Assembly: GCF_000739085.1 (NCBI RefSeq)
Contig: NZ_CP009110.1
Location: 2,852,001-2,916,000, forward strand
Source of the DNA: Amycolatopsis methanolica 239
Lineage (GTDB): Bacteria; Actinomycetota; Actinomycetes; Mycobacteriales; Pseudonocardiaceae
DNA length: 64,000 nt
Reading direction: 5' to 3'
Shown piece by piece: positions 1-7,827 of this stretch. A program made the translations under genes and the position numbers. The stretch's first letter is position 1. Every line of letters starts with the position of its first letter. The notes beneath the pieces were generated by a model. It ran no database searches and was not told where the DNA came from. It saw only the letters and a list, made by a program, of their open reading frames with translations.

Positions 1-326
1 TCCCGCAGTTTCCGCAGCGCGCGCGGCCCGAGGATGCCGGACAGGACCCGGCGCGGGGCGTCGTGGCGGGGCGGGTCCGCCTCGAGCAGCAGGCTCGGCG
101 GCCGCCACGGCTCCTCGACGTGGAAGTTGGCCAGCCCGACCCCGGCGGCGGAGGAGAAGTCCTGCCAGTTCACCAGCGCGGCGTGCACGTGCTCGTAGCG
201 GGCGAGGGCGTAGACGTCGTAGCGGATCAGGTGCACGACCGGGCCGGCGTCGCGCAGCTTGGCATGCAGGGGTTCCGGTTCGGCCAGGACCTCGGGCGCG
301 AACGGGTCGGTGTCGTCGGTGATCAC
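1..326 (-). CDS. Cytochrome P450, CYP199-like (N-terminal part, cut by window edge)
   Basis: Only the first ~108 residues are present; the gene runs off the left edge. It starts at a GTG at 326 preceded by GAGGAG. The visible stretch resembles the CYP199A family (para-substituted benzoate oxidases/demethylases, from memory of CYP199A4): a LRDAGPVV segment near residue 25, RYDVYALARYE near 40, then GVGLANF, EPWRPPSLLLEADPPRH and RRVLSGILGPRAL near 65-100, the typical P450 region before helix C. The heme-binding cysteine loop lies outside the window. The gene is 15 bp downstream of a flavin/2Fe-2S reductase, its probable electron donor. A benzoate-type substrate is inferred from family resemblance only. 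Confidence 0.82.
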   Translation of the reverse strand, partial: MITDDTDPFAPEVLAEPEPLHAKLRDAGPVVHLIRYDVYALARYEHVHAALVNWQDFSSAAGVGLANFHVEEPWRPPSLLLEADPPRHDAPRRVLSGILGPRALRKLR

Positions 327-341
327 GGGAGTCTCCTCAGG

Positions 342-1283
342 TCACAGGTCGAGGACGAGGCGGTCGGTGCACGCGCGGGACACGCACACGAACATGACCT
401 CGCCCGCGGCGCGCTCGTGGTCGGCGAGGATCGAGTCGCGGTGGTCCGGAACGCCGGCCAGGACACCGGTTTCGCAGGTGCCGCAGGTGCCCTGCCGGCA
501 CGACGACAGCACGTCCACGCCTGCGCCGCGCACCGCTTCCAGCACCGAGATCCCCGGCGTGACGGTGACGGTCGCCCCGGTCCGCCGCAGCTCGACCTCG
601 AACGGCTCGTCCCGCACCGGCGCCTGCTCACGTGCCGTGAAGCGCTCGACGTGCAGCGAAAACGGCGGCCACGCGCGGCAGGCGGATTCGACGGCGGCCA
701 GCAGGGGAGCGGGCCCGCAGCAGTAGACCTTCGTGCCCGGGCGCGGGGTGCCGAGCCAGGACGCCAGGTCGAGCAGGCCGTGTTCGTCCTCGGGCACCAG
801 GTGGACGCGGTCGCCGTACCCGGCGAGCTCGTCGGTGAAGGCCATCGACGCGCGGCGGCGGCCGCCGTAGAGCAGGGTCCAGTCGGCGCCGAGCAGGTCG
901 GCCTGGTGGATCATCGGCAGCAGCGGGGTGATGCCGATGCCGCCCGCGACGAACAGGTAGCGCCCGGACGGCACGAGCGGGAAGTTGTTGCTCGGCCCGC
1001 CGACGCCGACGCGGTCGCCGGGCCGCAGCCGGTCGTGCACGTAGGCCGAGCCGCCGCGACCCGCGGGCTCGCGCAGCACGCCGATGCGGTAGCTGTGCGC
1101 GTCCCACCGGTCGCCGCACAGCGAGTACTGCCGGGTCAGCCCGTTCGGCAGCACGAGGTCGATGTGCGCGCCGGGGGTCCAGTCCGGCAGCCGGCCGCCG
1201 TCCGGACGGGACAGGGTCAGCGCCAGCACCCCCTCGGCGCGTTCTTCGCGGGCGGTGACCTCCAGGGTCACGACTTGGCTCAC
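342..1283 (-). CDS. PDR/VanB-type oxidoreductase (flavin + C-terminal 2Fe-2S), P450 partner
   Basis: A 313-residue electron-transfer reductase, the usual length for the phthalate dioxygenase reductase/VanB family. Domains in order: a flavin-binding barrel with RQYSLCGD (about residues 53-60), an NAD(P)H-binding domain with VAGGIGITPLLPM (about 113-125) and CCGPAPLL, and a plant-type 2Fe-2S domain with SCRQGTCGTCETG plus a distal cysteine in FVCVSRA. The GTG start at 1283 has AGGAGG upstream. Such reductases normally serve Rieske oxygenases; here the next gene is a P450, so a one-protein NADH-to-P450 electron chain is inferred. The upstream IclR gene probably regulates the pair. Confidence 0.9.
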   Translation of the reverse strand: MSQVVTLEVTAREERAEGVLALTLSRPDGGRLPDWTPGAHIDLVLPNGLTRQYSLCGDRWDAHSYRIGVLREPAGRGGSAYVHDRLRPGDRVGVGGPSNNFPLVPSGRYLFVAGGIGITPLLPMIHQADLLGADWTLLYGGRRRASMAFTDELAGYGDRVHLVPEDEHGLLDLASWLGTPRPGTKVYCCGPAPLLAAVESACRAWPPFSLHVERFTAREQAPVRDEPFEVELRRTGATVTVTPGISVLEAVRGAGVDVLSSCRQGTCGTCETGVLAGVPDHRDSILADHERAAGEVMFVCVSRACTDRLVLDL

Positions 1284-1354
1284 CGGACGCCTCCTTGCGC
1301 TGGGTTGCTGGCACGCAGGATGCGGTTCCGCGGTGACGGGCGGCGACCGGGTTC

Positions 1355-2116
1355 TCAATGAGTGAGAGGCGAGGGCGGCAGTGAGCGGGTGATGCCCCGC
1401 GCGGCAGCCATCAGGATGCCGGTGACGCCCCTGCTCTCGGCCGTGTTCGGCACGATGACCGACAGTGCCGCGACGATGCCGCCGCGGGCGTCCTTGACCG
1501 GCACCGCGACGCCGAGCGCTTCCTCGTGGATGTGGCCCGGGCACCAGGCGAAACCCTGCTTGCGGATGTCGGCGAGCGTGCTCCGCAGGCGGTCCGGGGT
1601 GGTGATCGTGTTCGCGGTGTAGGCCCGTAGCGGCCCGGCGAGCACGCGATCGCGCAGGTCGGCGGGCCCGTGGGCGAGCAGGACGAGCCCGGAGGAGGAC
1701 GCGTGCATCGGCAGCCGCCCGGCGATGCGGGTGTAGTTGATGACCGCCTTCGGCGCGGACAGGCGCTCCAGGAAGATCACCTCGTCGCCGTCGCGGACCC
1801 CGAGCTGCACGTGGTGCCCGACGACCGCGTGGACGTCCTCCATGAACGGCATCGCGGCGTCGCGGAGCGTGGCCGTGGGCGAGGCACGCAGGGCCAGCTC
1901 CCACATCCGCACGCCGATCCGCACCCGGCGGTCGTCGTCGCGGGTGAGCAGGCCGTGGCCGGTGAGCTCGGCGACCAGGCGGGACGCGGTCGCCAGGTGC
2001 AGCCCGGTCCGGCGGGCGATCTCGGAGACCTGCAGCACCGGCTCCTCCGGCGTGAAGGCCTCGAAGATCCGCACCGCGCGGGATAGGACGGATTCACCGG
2101 TCGGCTGCCTGGCCAC
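1355..2116 (-). CDS. IclR-family transcriptional regulator
   Basis: A 253-residue regulator with an N-terminal winged helix-turn-helix (VSEIARRTGLHLATASRLVAEL, about residues 30-50, here split: VSEIARRTGLHL then ATASRLVAEL) and a C-terminal IclR effector domain (GHHVQLGVRDGDEVIFLERL; later EEALGVAVPV and ALSVIVPN). IclR proteins control aromatic-acid and small-carbon catabolism, which fits its place directly upstream of the reductase/P450 pair on the same strand. I chose the GTG at 2116, which begins VARQPTGESVLSRAVRIFEAF and matches the normal IclR N-terminus; an in-frame TTG at 2146 would add ten residues. Neither start has a convincing ribosome binding site, so a leaderless message is possible. 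Confidence 0.85.
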   Translation of the reverse strand: MARQPTGESVLSRAVRIFEAFTPEEPVLQVSEIARRTGLHLATASRLVAELTGHGLLTRDDDRRVRIGVRMWELALRASPTATLRDAAMPFMEDVHAVVGHHVQLGVRDGDEVIFLERLSAPKAVINYTRIAGRLPMHASSSGLVLLAHGPADLRDRVLAGPLRAYTANTITTPDRLRSTLADIRKQGFAWCPGHIHEEALGVAVPVKDARGGIVAALSVIVPNTAESRGVTGILMAAARGITRSLPPSPLTH

Positions 2117-2205
2117 GGCCCGAGTGTGCCACGGATCCGCGGACAACCCGGCCCACCTGCCGGGACGCGATTGACCGGCCCGCGCCGGCGTGGCTTGCTG
2201 GGATC

Positions 2206-2622
2206 ATGACGCAGTCCCTCACCCGGGTCGACCGGCCGGACGGCGCGGTCGAGCTGCACATCGTGGTCCACGGCGATCCGGACCGCGTCGGCGCGGCGAT
2301 CGGCGAAGCGCTCGGCGCGCTGGAACCCGAGCCGGAACCGGCACTGCGCATCGACACCACGTCGCGCCGCGTCCGCTCGCACGGCGCCGAGGTCGAGCTG
2401 ACCCGGCTCGAATACGAGCTGCTGCTGTTCCTGGCGCGCCACCCCGGCCGGGTCTTCGACCGCGCGGCCCTCACCGAGCACGTGTGGCGACTGCCCGGAC
2501 CGAGCCGCGGCCGCACGATCGACGTGCACGTCCGCAAGCTGCGCAGCAAGATCGACCGGTTTTCGATCACCACCGTGCGCGGTGTCGGCTACCGGTTCGA
2601 CGGCCGCGCCGACATCACCTGA
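2206..2622 (+). CDS. Stand-alone winged-helix DNA-binding protein (OmpR/PhoB-type output domain)
   Basis: A 138-residue protein. Residues 45-135 form a trans_reg_C winged helix: LTRLEYELLLFLARHPGRVF, then AALTEHVW, RTIDVHVRKLRSKI and TTVRGVGYRF. No receiver (phosphoacceptor) domain precedes it. The first 45 residues are an acidic, Pro/Glu-rich segment (ELHIVVHGDPDRVGAAI, PEPEPA). It is therefore an orphan response-regulator-like DNA binder whose signal input is unknown. It is divergent from the IclR gene and converges on the cupin gene, overlapping its stop by 8 nt. It could act like other orphan actinobacterial OmpR-type proteins, but its target is not visible here. Confidence 0.85.
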   Translation: MTQSLTRVDRPDGAVELHIVVHGDPDRVGAAIGEALGALEPEPEPALRIDTTSRRVRSHGAEVELTRLEYELLLFLARHPGRVFDRAALTEHVWRLPGPSRGRTIDVHVRKLRSKIDRFSITTVRGVGYRFDGRADIT

Positions 2623-2977
2623 GGACGCGCCCCACCTCCGGCGGCGGCGCCTTGAACTCCAGCCACCGGCTGTCCGTCACCGCCGCGACCGTGTGCCGCG
2701 CCCCGCGCGGGTGCACGAGCGTGTCCCCGGCGCCGAGCCGCGCAGGCTGTCCGTCCACCGAGCCGGTCACCTCACCGGACAGCACGTAGATGAAGCTGTC
2801 GTGGTCGTGGGAGTGCTCGGGCGAAGCCACCCCGGCGGGGTACTCCAGTTCGAGCAGCAGCCCGCGCTCGGTGTTCTGCAGGACGCGGAAGCGGCCGGAA
2901 CCGCCGAGGAGCGGGAGACCCTCGACGGAGGTCAGTGGCTGGAAGTCGGTCACCGGGGCAGCCTGACCGGCGATCAC
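2615..2977 (-). CDS. Cupin-domain protein
   Basis: A small single-domain cupin of about 120 residues. Motif 1 is visible as PEHSHDHDSFIYVLSGEV (His, His and Glu-equivalent metal ligands) and motif 2 as GDTLVHPRGARHTV. The fold binds a metal and is used by small dioxygenases, isomerases and sensors; no substrate can be assigned. I start at the GTG at 2977 (VIAGQAAPV), which has AGGACGG just upstream. A longer form beginning at an upstream GTG (VPLSRPEFLSRL) is possible. The gene is divergent from the ssu operon across a ~140-bp spacer with strong inverted repeats, so the two may be co-regulated. Confidence 0.75.
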   Translation of the reverse strand: MIAGQAAPVTDFQPLTSVEGLPLLGGSGRFRVLQNTERGLLLELEYPAGVASPEHSHDHDSFIYVLSGEVTGSVDGQPARLGAGDTLVHPRGARHTVAAVTDSRWLEFKAPPPEVGRVLR

Positions 2978-2984
2978 CCGTCCT

Positions 2985-3062
2985 GTCAACGTTTCCCGAA
3001 GTCGTGAAAGAAACTCCGGCCTGCTCAGCGGAACCGGTTCCGCGATCCGGGAGCACGTTGAC
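2985..3062. promoter_or_regulatory. Nested inverted repeats between cupin and ssu operon (candidate operator)
   Basis: Two elements are read directly. A perfect 16-bp palindrome GCGGAACCGGTTCCGC lies at 3028-3043; its core GGAACCGGTTCC has the CG-centred symmetry of LacI-family operators. Around it, GTCAACGT (2985-2992) and its exact complement ACGTTGAC (3055-3062) form outer arms 62 bp apart. The whole element sits between divergent starts. No known sulfur riboswitch consensus was recognised. Regulation of ssu and/or the cupin is inferred. Confidence 0.5.
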
Positions 3063-3120
3063 CCACCCGATCGTGGGAGGAAGCATTTCGGTGAAACCCC
3101 CGAAAAATGGGAGAAGATCC

Positions 3121-3945
3121 GTGTCGCTTTCCGCAACGGACGTTCTCGCGTGCCCGGAGGAGGCAACCGGGACGCGGCCCCGTCCGGCCCGGAGACGCCG
3201 CCTGCCCGACCTGCGCCGCTGGATCAGTCCACTCGCGCTGCTTGCCCTGTGGCAGCTCGCGTCCTCGACGGGCGTGCTGTCCCCGGACAAACTGAGTTCA
3301 CCGTGGACGGTCCTGCAGGCCGGTGTCGAGACCGCGCGATCCGGCGAGCTGGGCGAGGCGTTCGCCGTGTCGATCGTGCGCGTCGGCCTCGGCTTCGCGT
3401 TCGGCGCGGGCGTCGCACTGGTGCTGGGCGTGGTCGCGGGCCTGTCCCGCTGGGGCGGGGTGCTCATCGACCCGCCGGTGCAGATGCTGCGCACCCTGCC
3501 GTTCCTCGGCCTGATCCCGCTGTTCATCCTGTGGTTCGGCATCGGCGAGGAGCCGAAGATCGTCCTGGTCGCGCTGGGTGTCGCTTTTCCGCTCTACCTC
3601 AACATCTACTCCGGCATCCGCAACGTCGACGACCACCTCGTCGAGGCCACCACCGCGCTCGGCTACACCCGCTGGGAACGGCTGGTCCACGTGGTGCTGC
3701 CGTCCGCGGTGCCGCAGACGCTGGTGGGGCTGCGGCAGGCGCTCGGCGTCGCGTGGCTCGCGCTGATCGTCGGTGAGACCGTGAACGCCGACGCGGGCCT
3801 GGGCTACCTCATCAACAACGCGCGCGAGTTCCTGCGCACCGACGTGATCGTGGTCGGCCTGATCGTCTACGCGGCGCTCGGTCTGATCACCGACGCGCTG
3901 GTCCGCCTGATCGAACGGAGGGCGCTGCGGTGGCGCGGGAACTGA
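3121..3945 (+). CDS. ssuC: Sulfonate ABC transporter permease SsuC
   Basis: About 274 residues, an inner-membrane permease of the nitrate/sulfonate/taurine ABC family. About six hydrophobic segments are visible, and the inner loop that contacts the ATPase reads EATTALGYTRWERLVHVVLP (EAA motif, about residues 180-199). The C-terminus keeps the conserved GETVNADAGLGYLINNAREF segment. The start is placed at the GTG at 3121, preceded by GGAGA six bases upstream; a GTG at 3091 with GGGAGG is an alternative that adds ten residues. It overlaps ssuB by 16 nt and heads the operon ssuC-ssuB-ssuA-ssuD, which takes up alkanesulfonates as sulfur sources. Confidence 0.9.
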   Translation: MSLSATDVLACPEEATGTRPRPARRRRLPDLRRWISPLALLALWQLASSTGVLSPDKLSSPWTVLQAGVETARSGELGEAFAVSIVRVGLGFAFGAGVALVLGVVAGLSRWGGVLIDPPVQMLRTLPFLGLIPLFILWFGIGEEPKIVLVALGVAFPLYLNIYSGIRNVDDHLVEATTALGYTRWERLVHVVLPSAVPQTLVGLRQALGVAWLALIVGETVNADAGLGYLINNAREFLRTDVIVVGLIVYAALGLITDALVRLIERRALRWRGN

Positions 3946-4640
3946 TCGCCAGGGTGCACGGCCTGACCAAGCGCTTCGGCGAGCGCGCCGTGCTGTCCGA
4001 TGTGGACCTCGAAATCGGGCGCGGCGAGTTCGTCGCCCTGCTTGGCCGCAGCGGGTCCGGCAAGTCGACGCTGCTGCGGATCCTCGCCGGTCTGGACACC
4101 GAAATCGAGGGCGAGGCCAGGGTCGAGGGCGCGGTGTCCGTGGCGTTCCAGCAACCGCGGCTGCTGCCGTGGCGGCGGGTGTGGCGCAACGTCGTCCTCG
4201 GCCTGCGCGACCGCGGCCGCGACCGGGCGCTGGCCGAGCGCGCGCTGGCCGAGGTGCGCCTCGCCGGCCACGCCGACGCCTGGCCGCGCACCCTCTCCGG
4301 CGGTGAGGCGCAACGGGTCTCGCTCGCCAGGGCACTGGTGCGGGAACCGGACCTGCTGTTGCTCGACGAGCCGTTCGGCGCGCTGGACGCGCTGACCAGG
4401 CTGGCGATGCACCGGCTCGTCGAGGACCTGTGGCGCGAGCACCGGCCGGGCGTGCTGCTCGTGACCCACGACGTGGACGAGGCGCTGCTGCTCGCCGACC
4501 GCGTCCTCGTGCTGGGGGAGGGGCGGATCATCGCCGAGCACCTCCTGGACCACCCGCGGCCCCGTGCCGTTTCCGACCACATCGACGTTCGCGCCAGGGT
4601 GCTGGCCGATCTGGGAGTGACCGACCATGCGATTGCCTAG
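3930..4640 (+). CDS. ssuB: Sulfonate ABC transporter ATPase SsuB
   Basis: A 236-residue cytoplasmic ATPase. Walker A GRSGSGKST (about residues 38-46), the signature LSGGEAQRVSLARAL, Walker B LLLLDEPFGALD and the switch histidine in LLVTHDVDEAL are all intact. The Q-loop region reads VAFQQPRLLPWRRV, typical of the SsuB/TauB subgroup. The GTG start overlaps the end of ssuC and has CGGAGGG upstream; the 3' end overlaps ssuA by 14 nt, implying translational coupling. It powers sulfonate import with SsuC and SsuA. Confidence 0.93.
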   Translation: MARELIARVHGLTKRFGERAVLSDVDLEIGRGEFVALLGRSGSGKSTLLRILAGLDTEIEGEARVEGAVSVAFQQPRLLPWRRVWRNVVLGLRDRGRDRALAERALAEVRLAGHADAWPRTLSGGEAQRVSLARALVREPDLLLLDEPFGALDALTRLAMHRLVEDLWREHRPGVLLVTHDVDEALLLADRVLVLGEGRIIAEHLLDHPRPRAVSDHIDVRARVLADLGVTDHAIA

Positions 4641-5637
4641 GATCCTCGCCGCCGTCACCGCGCTCGCGCTGACGCTGACCGCGTGCGGCGGGGCGAGCGA
4701 GCCGTCGTCGGGCCCGTCCGTGCCGCCGCCGGTGAGCGCGGCCGACCTGGCGAAGGTGACGTTGAAGGTGGGCGACCAGAAGGGCGGCTCGCAGGCCCTG
4801 CTCAAGTCCGCCGGCCTGCTGAACGACCTGCCGTACAAGATCGAGTGGTCCACCTTCACCTCCGGGCCGCCGCTGCTGGAGGCCGCCTCCGCCGGCGCGA
4901 TCGACATCGGCGGGGTCGGCAACACGCCGCCGATCTTCGCCGCCGCCGCGAAGGCGAAGATCTCGATCGTCAGCTCCGCGCAGGGCAACGTCGCCAGCGA
5001 CGCACTGCTGGTGACCCCCGACTCGCCCCTGCGGACCGTCGCCGACCTCAAGGGCAAGACCATCGGCGTGGCCAAGGGCAGCTCGGCGCACGGCCAGATC
5101 CTGCTGACCCTGGCCAAGAACGGACTGTCCACGAAGGACGTCAAGCTGTCCTTCCTGCAGCCCGCCGACGCCTACGGCGCGTTCACCCAGCACCAGATCG
5201 ACGCGTGGGCGGTCTGGGACCCCTACACTTCGCAGGCCAAGCTGGAGGCCAACGCCCGCGTGCTGGCCGACGGCACCGGCGTCGCCAACGGCTACACCTT
5301 CCAGGTCGCCGGGCACAACGCGCTGTCCGACGCGGGCAAGAACGCCGCGATCCGCGACTACGTCGTGCGGATCGCCAAGGCCCAGCAGTGGGCCGACACC
5401 CACCGCGAGCAGTGGGCCCAGGCCTGGTCCGCGGAGACCGGGCTGAAGCCGGAGGTCACGCTCGCGGCCGTGCAGAGCGGCCCGGATCTGCCCGTGCCGC
5501 TCGACGACAAGGTGATCGCCTCCGAGCAGGAGCTCGCCGACGCGTTCGCCGACGACAAGGTGCTGCCCGGCAAGATCGATTTCGCGGACTTCACCGATAC
5601 CCGGTTCGCCGCCGACCTGGCCGCCGCGAGGGGATGA
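4627..5637 (+). CDS. ssuA: Sulfonate-binding lipoprotein SsuA
   Basis: A 336-residue extracytoplasmic solute-binding protein. A lipoprotein signal with lipobox LTAC (Cys at about residue 20) is followed by the substrate-binding fold of the SsuA/NMT1 family: FTSGPPLLEAASAGAIDIGG, GNTPPIFAAAAK and GKTIGVAKGSSAHGQILL. It would capture alkanesulfonates outside the membrane and hand them to SsuC. It overlaps ssuB upstream and ssuD downstream (ATGA), so it belongs to the same message. The ligand is inferred from operon context, mainly the SsuD monooxygenase next door. Confidence 0.92.
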   Translation: MRLPRILAAVTALALTLTACGGASEPSSGPSVPPPVSAADLAKVTLKVGDQKGGSQALLKSAGLLNDLPYKIEWSTFTSGPPLLEAASAGAIDIGGVGNTPPIFAAAAKAKISIVSSAQGNVASDALLVTPDSPLRTVADLKGKTIGVAKGSSAHGQILLTLAKNGLSTKDVKLSFLQPADAYGAFTQHQIDAWAVWDPYTSQAKLEANARVLADGTGVANGYTFQVAGHNALSDAGKNAAIRDYVVRIAKAQQWADTHREQWAQAWSAETGLKPEVTLAAVQSGPDLPVPLDDKVIASEQELADAFADDKVLPGKIDFADFTDTRFAADLAAARG

Positions 5638-6797
5638 CGATGACGATCACACCGCACTGGTTCCTGCCCACCACCGGCGATGGCCGGACCATCGTGGAAC
5701 GGTTCCACGCCAACCGGTCCCTCGGGCCGGTCGCGCAGCGCGAACCCACCATCGACTACCTGGCGCAGATCGCCCGCGCCGCCGAGCAGCTCGGCTTCGA
5801 GGGCGTGCTCACCCCGACCGGCACCTGGTGCGAGGACGCCTGGCTGACCACGGCGGCGCTGATCCGCGAGACCAAGCGGCTCAAGTACCTCGTCGCGTTC
5901 CGCCCCGGCGTCATCTCGCCGACCCTGGCCGCCCAGATGGCCGCCACCTACCAGCGGATCTCCGGCGGGCGGCTGCTGCTCAACATCGTCACCGGCGGCG
6001 ATTCGATCGAGCAGAAGCGGTTCGGCGACTTCCACGACCACGACCAGCGCTACGCCCGCACCGACGAGTTCCTCACCATCGCGCGCGGCGTGTGGAGCGG
6101 CGAGCCGTTCGACTTCACCGGTGAGCACCTCTCGGTCGAGGGCGCGACGGTGCTCGCCCCGCCGGACCCGGTGCCGCCGCTGTACTTCGGCGGCTCGTCC
6201 CCGGCCGCGCTGCCGGTCGCGGCCAGGCACGCCGACGTCTACCTGACCTGGGGCGAGCCGCCCGCCCAGGTCGCGGACAAGATCCGGCGCGTGCGGGAAC
6301 TGGCCGAGGCGCGGGGGCGGACGATCCGGTTCGGCATCCGGCTGCACACCCTGTCCCGGGACACCTCGGCCGAGGCGTGGGCGGAGGCGCAGAAGCTGCT
6401 CGACGCGCTGAGCCCGGAGCAGGTGGCGAAGGCGCAGGCGCAGCTGGCCGCCAGCGAGTCCGAGGGGCAGCGGCGGATGGTCGCCCTGCACGGCGGCGGC
6501 CTGGACCGCGGCGTGCGTGGGCTGGAGATCCACCCCAACCTGTGGGCCGGCATCGGCCTGGTCCGCGGCGGCGCGGGCACGGCGCTGGTGGGCAGCCACG
6601 GCGAGGTCGCCGACCTCATCGAGGAGTACCACTCGCTCGGCATCGAGGAGTTCGTGCTGTCCGGGTACCCGCACCTGGAGGAGGCGTACTGGTTCGCCGA
6701 GGGTGTGCTGCCCGAGCTGGCGCACCGCGGTCTGCTGCGCGGCACGCGCGACCAGCGAACCGCACTGCGCGAGGAGCGGCACGTCGCCGCTCAGTGA
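5634..6797 (+). CDS. ssuD: FMNH2-dependent alkanesulfonate monooxygenase SsuD
   Basis: A 387-residue bacterial-luciferase-like TIM-barrel flavoenzyme, the usual SsuD length. It cleaves C-S bonds of alkanesulfonates, releasing sulfite and an aldehyde. Family stretches include FHANRSLGPVAQREPTIDYL near residue 28, GVLTPTGTWCEDAW, RPGVISPTLAAQMAATYQ, LLLNIVTGGDSIEQKRFGD and LYFGGSSPAALPVAA. The ATG at 5634 overlaps the ssuA stop by 4 nt; a second ATG at 5640 is in frame. No flavin reductase (SsuE) gene follows, so reduced FMN must come from elsewhere in the genome. Confidence 0.93.
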   Translation: MTMTITPHWFLPTTGDGRTIVERFHANRSLGPVAQREPTIDYLAQIARAAEQLGFEGVLTPTGTWCEDAWLTTAALIRETKRLKYLVAFRPGVISPTLAAQMAATYQRISGGRLLLNIVTGGDSIEQKRFGDFHDHDQRYARTDEFLTIARGVWSGEPFDFTGEHLSVEGATVLAPPDPVPPLYFGGSSPAALPVAARHADVYLTWGEPPAQVADKIRRVRELAEARGRTIRFGIRLHTLSRDTSAEAWAEAQKLLDALSPEQVAKAQAQLAASESEGQRRMVALHGGGLDRGVRGLEIHPNLWAGIGLVRGGAGTALVGSHGEVADLIEEYHSLGIEEFVLSGYPHLEEAYWFAEGVLPELAHRGLLRGTRDQRTALREERHVAAQ

Positions 6798-6858
6798 ATG
6801 CAGGCCTGCGCAATAAAACCAGGTGAGCCGAGTCCCTCCACCCGGCAGGATGGTCCGG

Positions 6859-7827
6859 GTGGAGGGGATCGACGCGCTCGCGGCCGAGACCGGGTTCTCC
6901 GGCGTGGTCCGGGTGGACTCCGGTGGCCGCACGTTCGCCCGCGCCTACGGCTTCGCGCACCGCGGGCTTGAGGTGCCCAACACCGTCGGCACCCGGTTCG
7001 CCCTGGCCAGCGGCACCAAGGGGCTGACGGCGCTGACCGTCGCCGCGCTGGCTGAGCGCGGCGTGCTCGGCCTGGACACCACCGCCAGGTCGCTGCTCGG
7101 CGACGACCTGCCGTTGATCGGCGACGAGGTCACCGTCGAACACCTCCTCGCCCACCGCTCGGGCATCGGCGACTACTGCGACGAGGACGTCGACCGGCCC
7201 ATCACCGACCACATCCTGCCCGTGCCGGTGCACGAGCTGGCCGCCACCGAGGACTACCTGCGCGTCCTGGACGGGCATCCGCCGAAGTTCCCGCCGGGGG
7301 AGCGGTTCTCCTACTGCAACAGCGGTTACGTGGTGCTCGCCCTCCTCGCGGAGCGGACCGCGGGCCGCCCGTTCGCCCGCCTGGTGCACGACCTGGTGTG
7401 CGTGCCCGCCGGCATGACGGACACGGCGTTCCTCCGCTCCGACGAGCCCGCGGCCGGGGTCGCCCTCGGCTACGTCGGCGAGCGGCGGACCAACGTGTTC
7501 CACCTGCCCGTGCTCGGCAGCGGCGACGGCGGGATCTACTCCACCGCCGCCGACGTCCACGCGTTCTGGACGGCGTTGTTCACGGGGCGGATCGTGCCGC
7601 TGTCGCGGATGCGCCAGATGACCGCGCCCCGCAGCGACGTCCCGGCGGAGGGCATGCGGTACGGGCTCGGGTTCTGGCTCGACGGCGACGCGGTCCGCCT
7701 GGAGGGCTACGACGCCGGCGTGTCGTTCCGGACCGTCCACAGTGGCACGACAACCTGGACGGTGCTGTCCAACACCTCCGACGGCGCGTGGCCGCTCGCC
7801 CGCCGGATCGCCGAGCTCACCGCGTGA
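6859..7827 (+). CDS. Serine hydrolase of the class C beta-lactamase/DD-peptidase family
   Basis: About 323 residues. The catalytic Ser-x-x-Lys is in ALASGTKGLTAL (about residue 45) and the second motif Tyr-x-Asn is in RFSYCNSGYVVLALL. Further family stretches are EHLLAHRSGIGDY and GDGGIYSTAADVHAFW. No signal peptide is evident, so it is probably cytoplasmic and an esterase/peptidase of unknown substrate rather than a secreted beta-lactamase. I place the start at the GTG at 6859, which follows AGGA by 8 nt; a GTG at 6823 and an ATG at 6850 are in frame. Its 3' end overlaps the convergent proline dehydrogenase by 11 nt. Confidence 0.85.
   Translation: MEGIDALAAETGFSGVVRVDSGGRTFARAYGFAHRGLEVPNTVGTRFALASGTKGLTALTVAALAERGVLGLDTTARSLLGDDLPLIGDEVTVEHLLAHRSGIGDYCDEDVDRPITDHILPVPVHELAATEDYLRVLDGHPPKFPPGERFSYCNSGYVVLALLAERTAGRPFARLVHDLVCVPAGMTDTAFLRSDEPAAGVALGYVGERRTNVFHLPVLGSGDGGIYSTAADVHAFWTALFTGRIVPLSRMRQMTAPRSDVPAEGMRYGLGFWLDGDAVRLEGYDAGVSFRTVHSGTTTWTVLSNTSDGAWPLARRIAELTA

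Noticed and set aside
6799-6812. Palindrome GCAGGCCTGC after ssuD as a terminator
   Set aside because: Five-bp arms with no loop; too short and loop-less to act as a hairpin.
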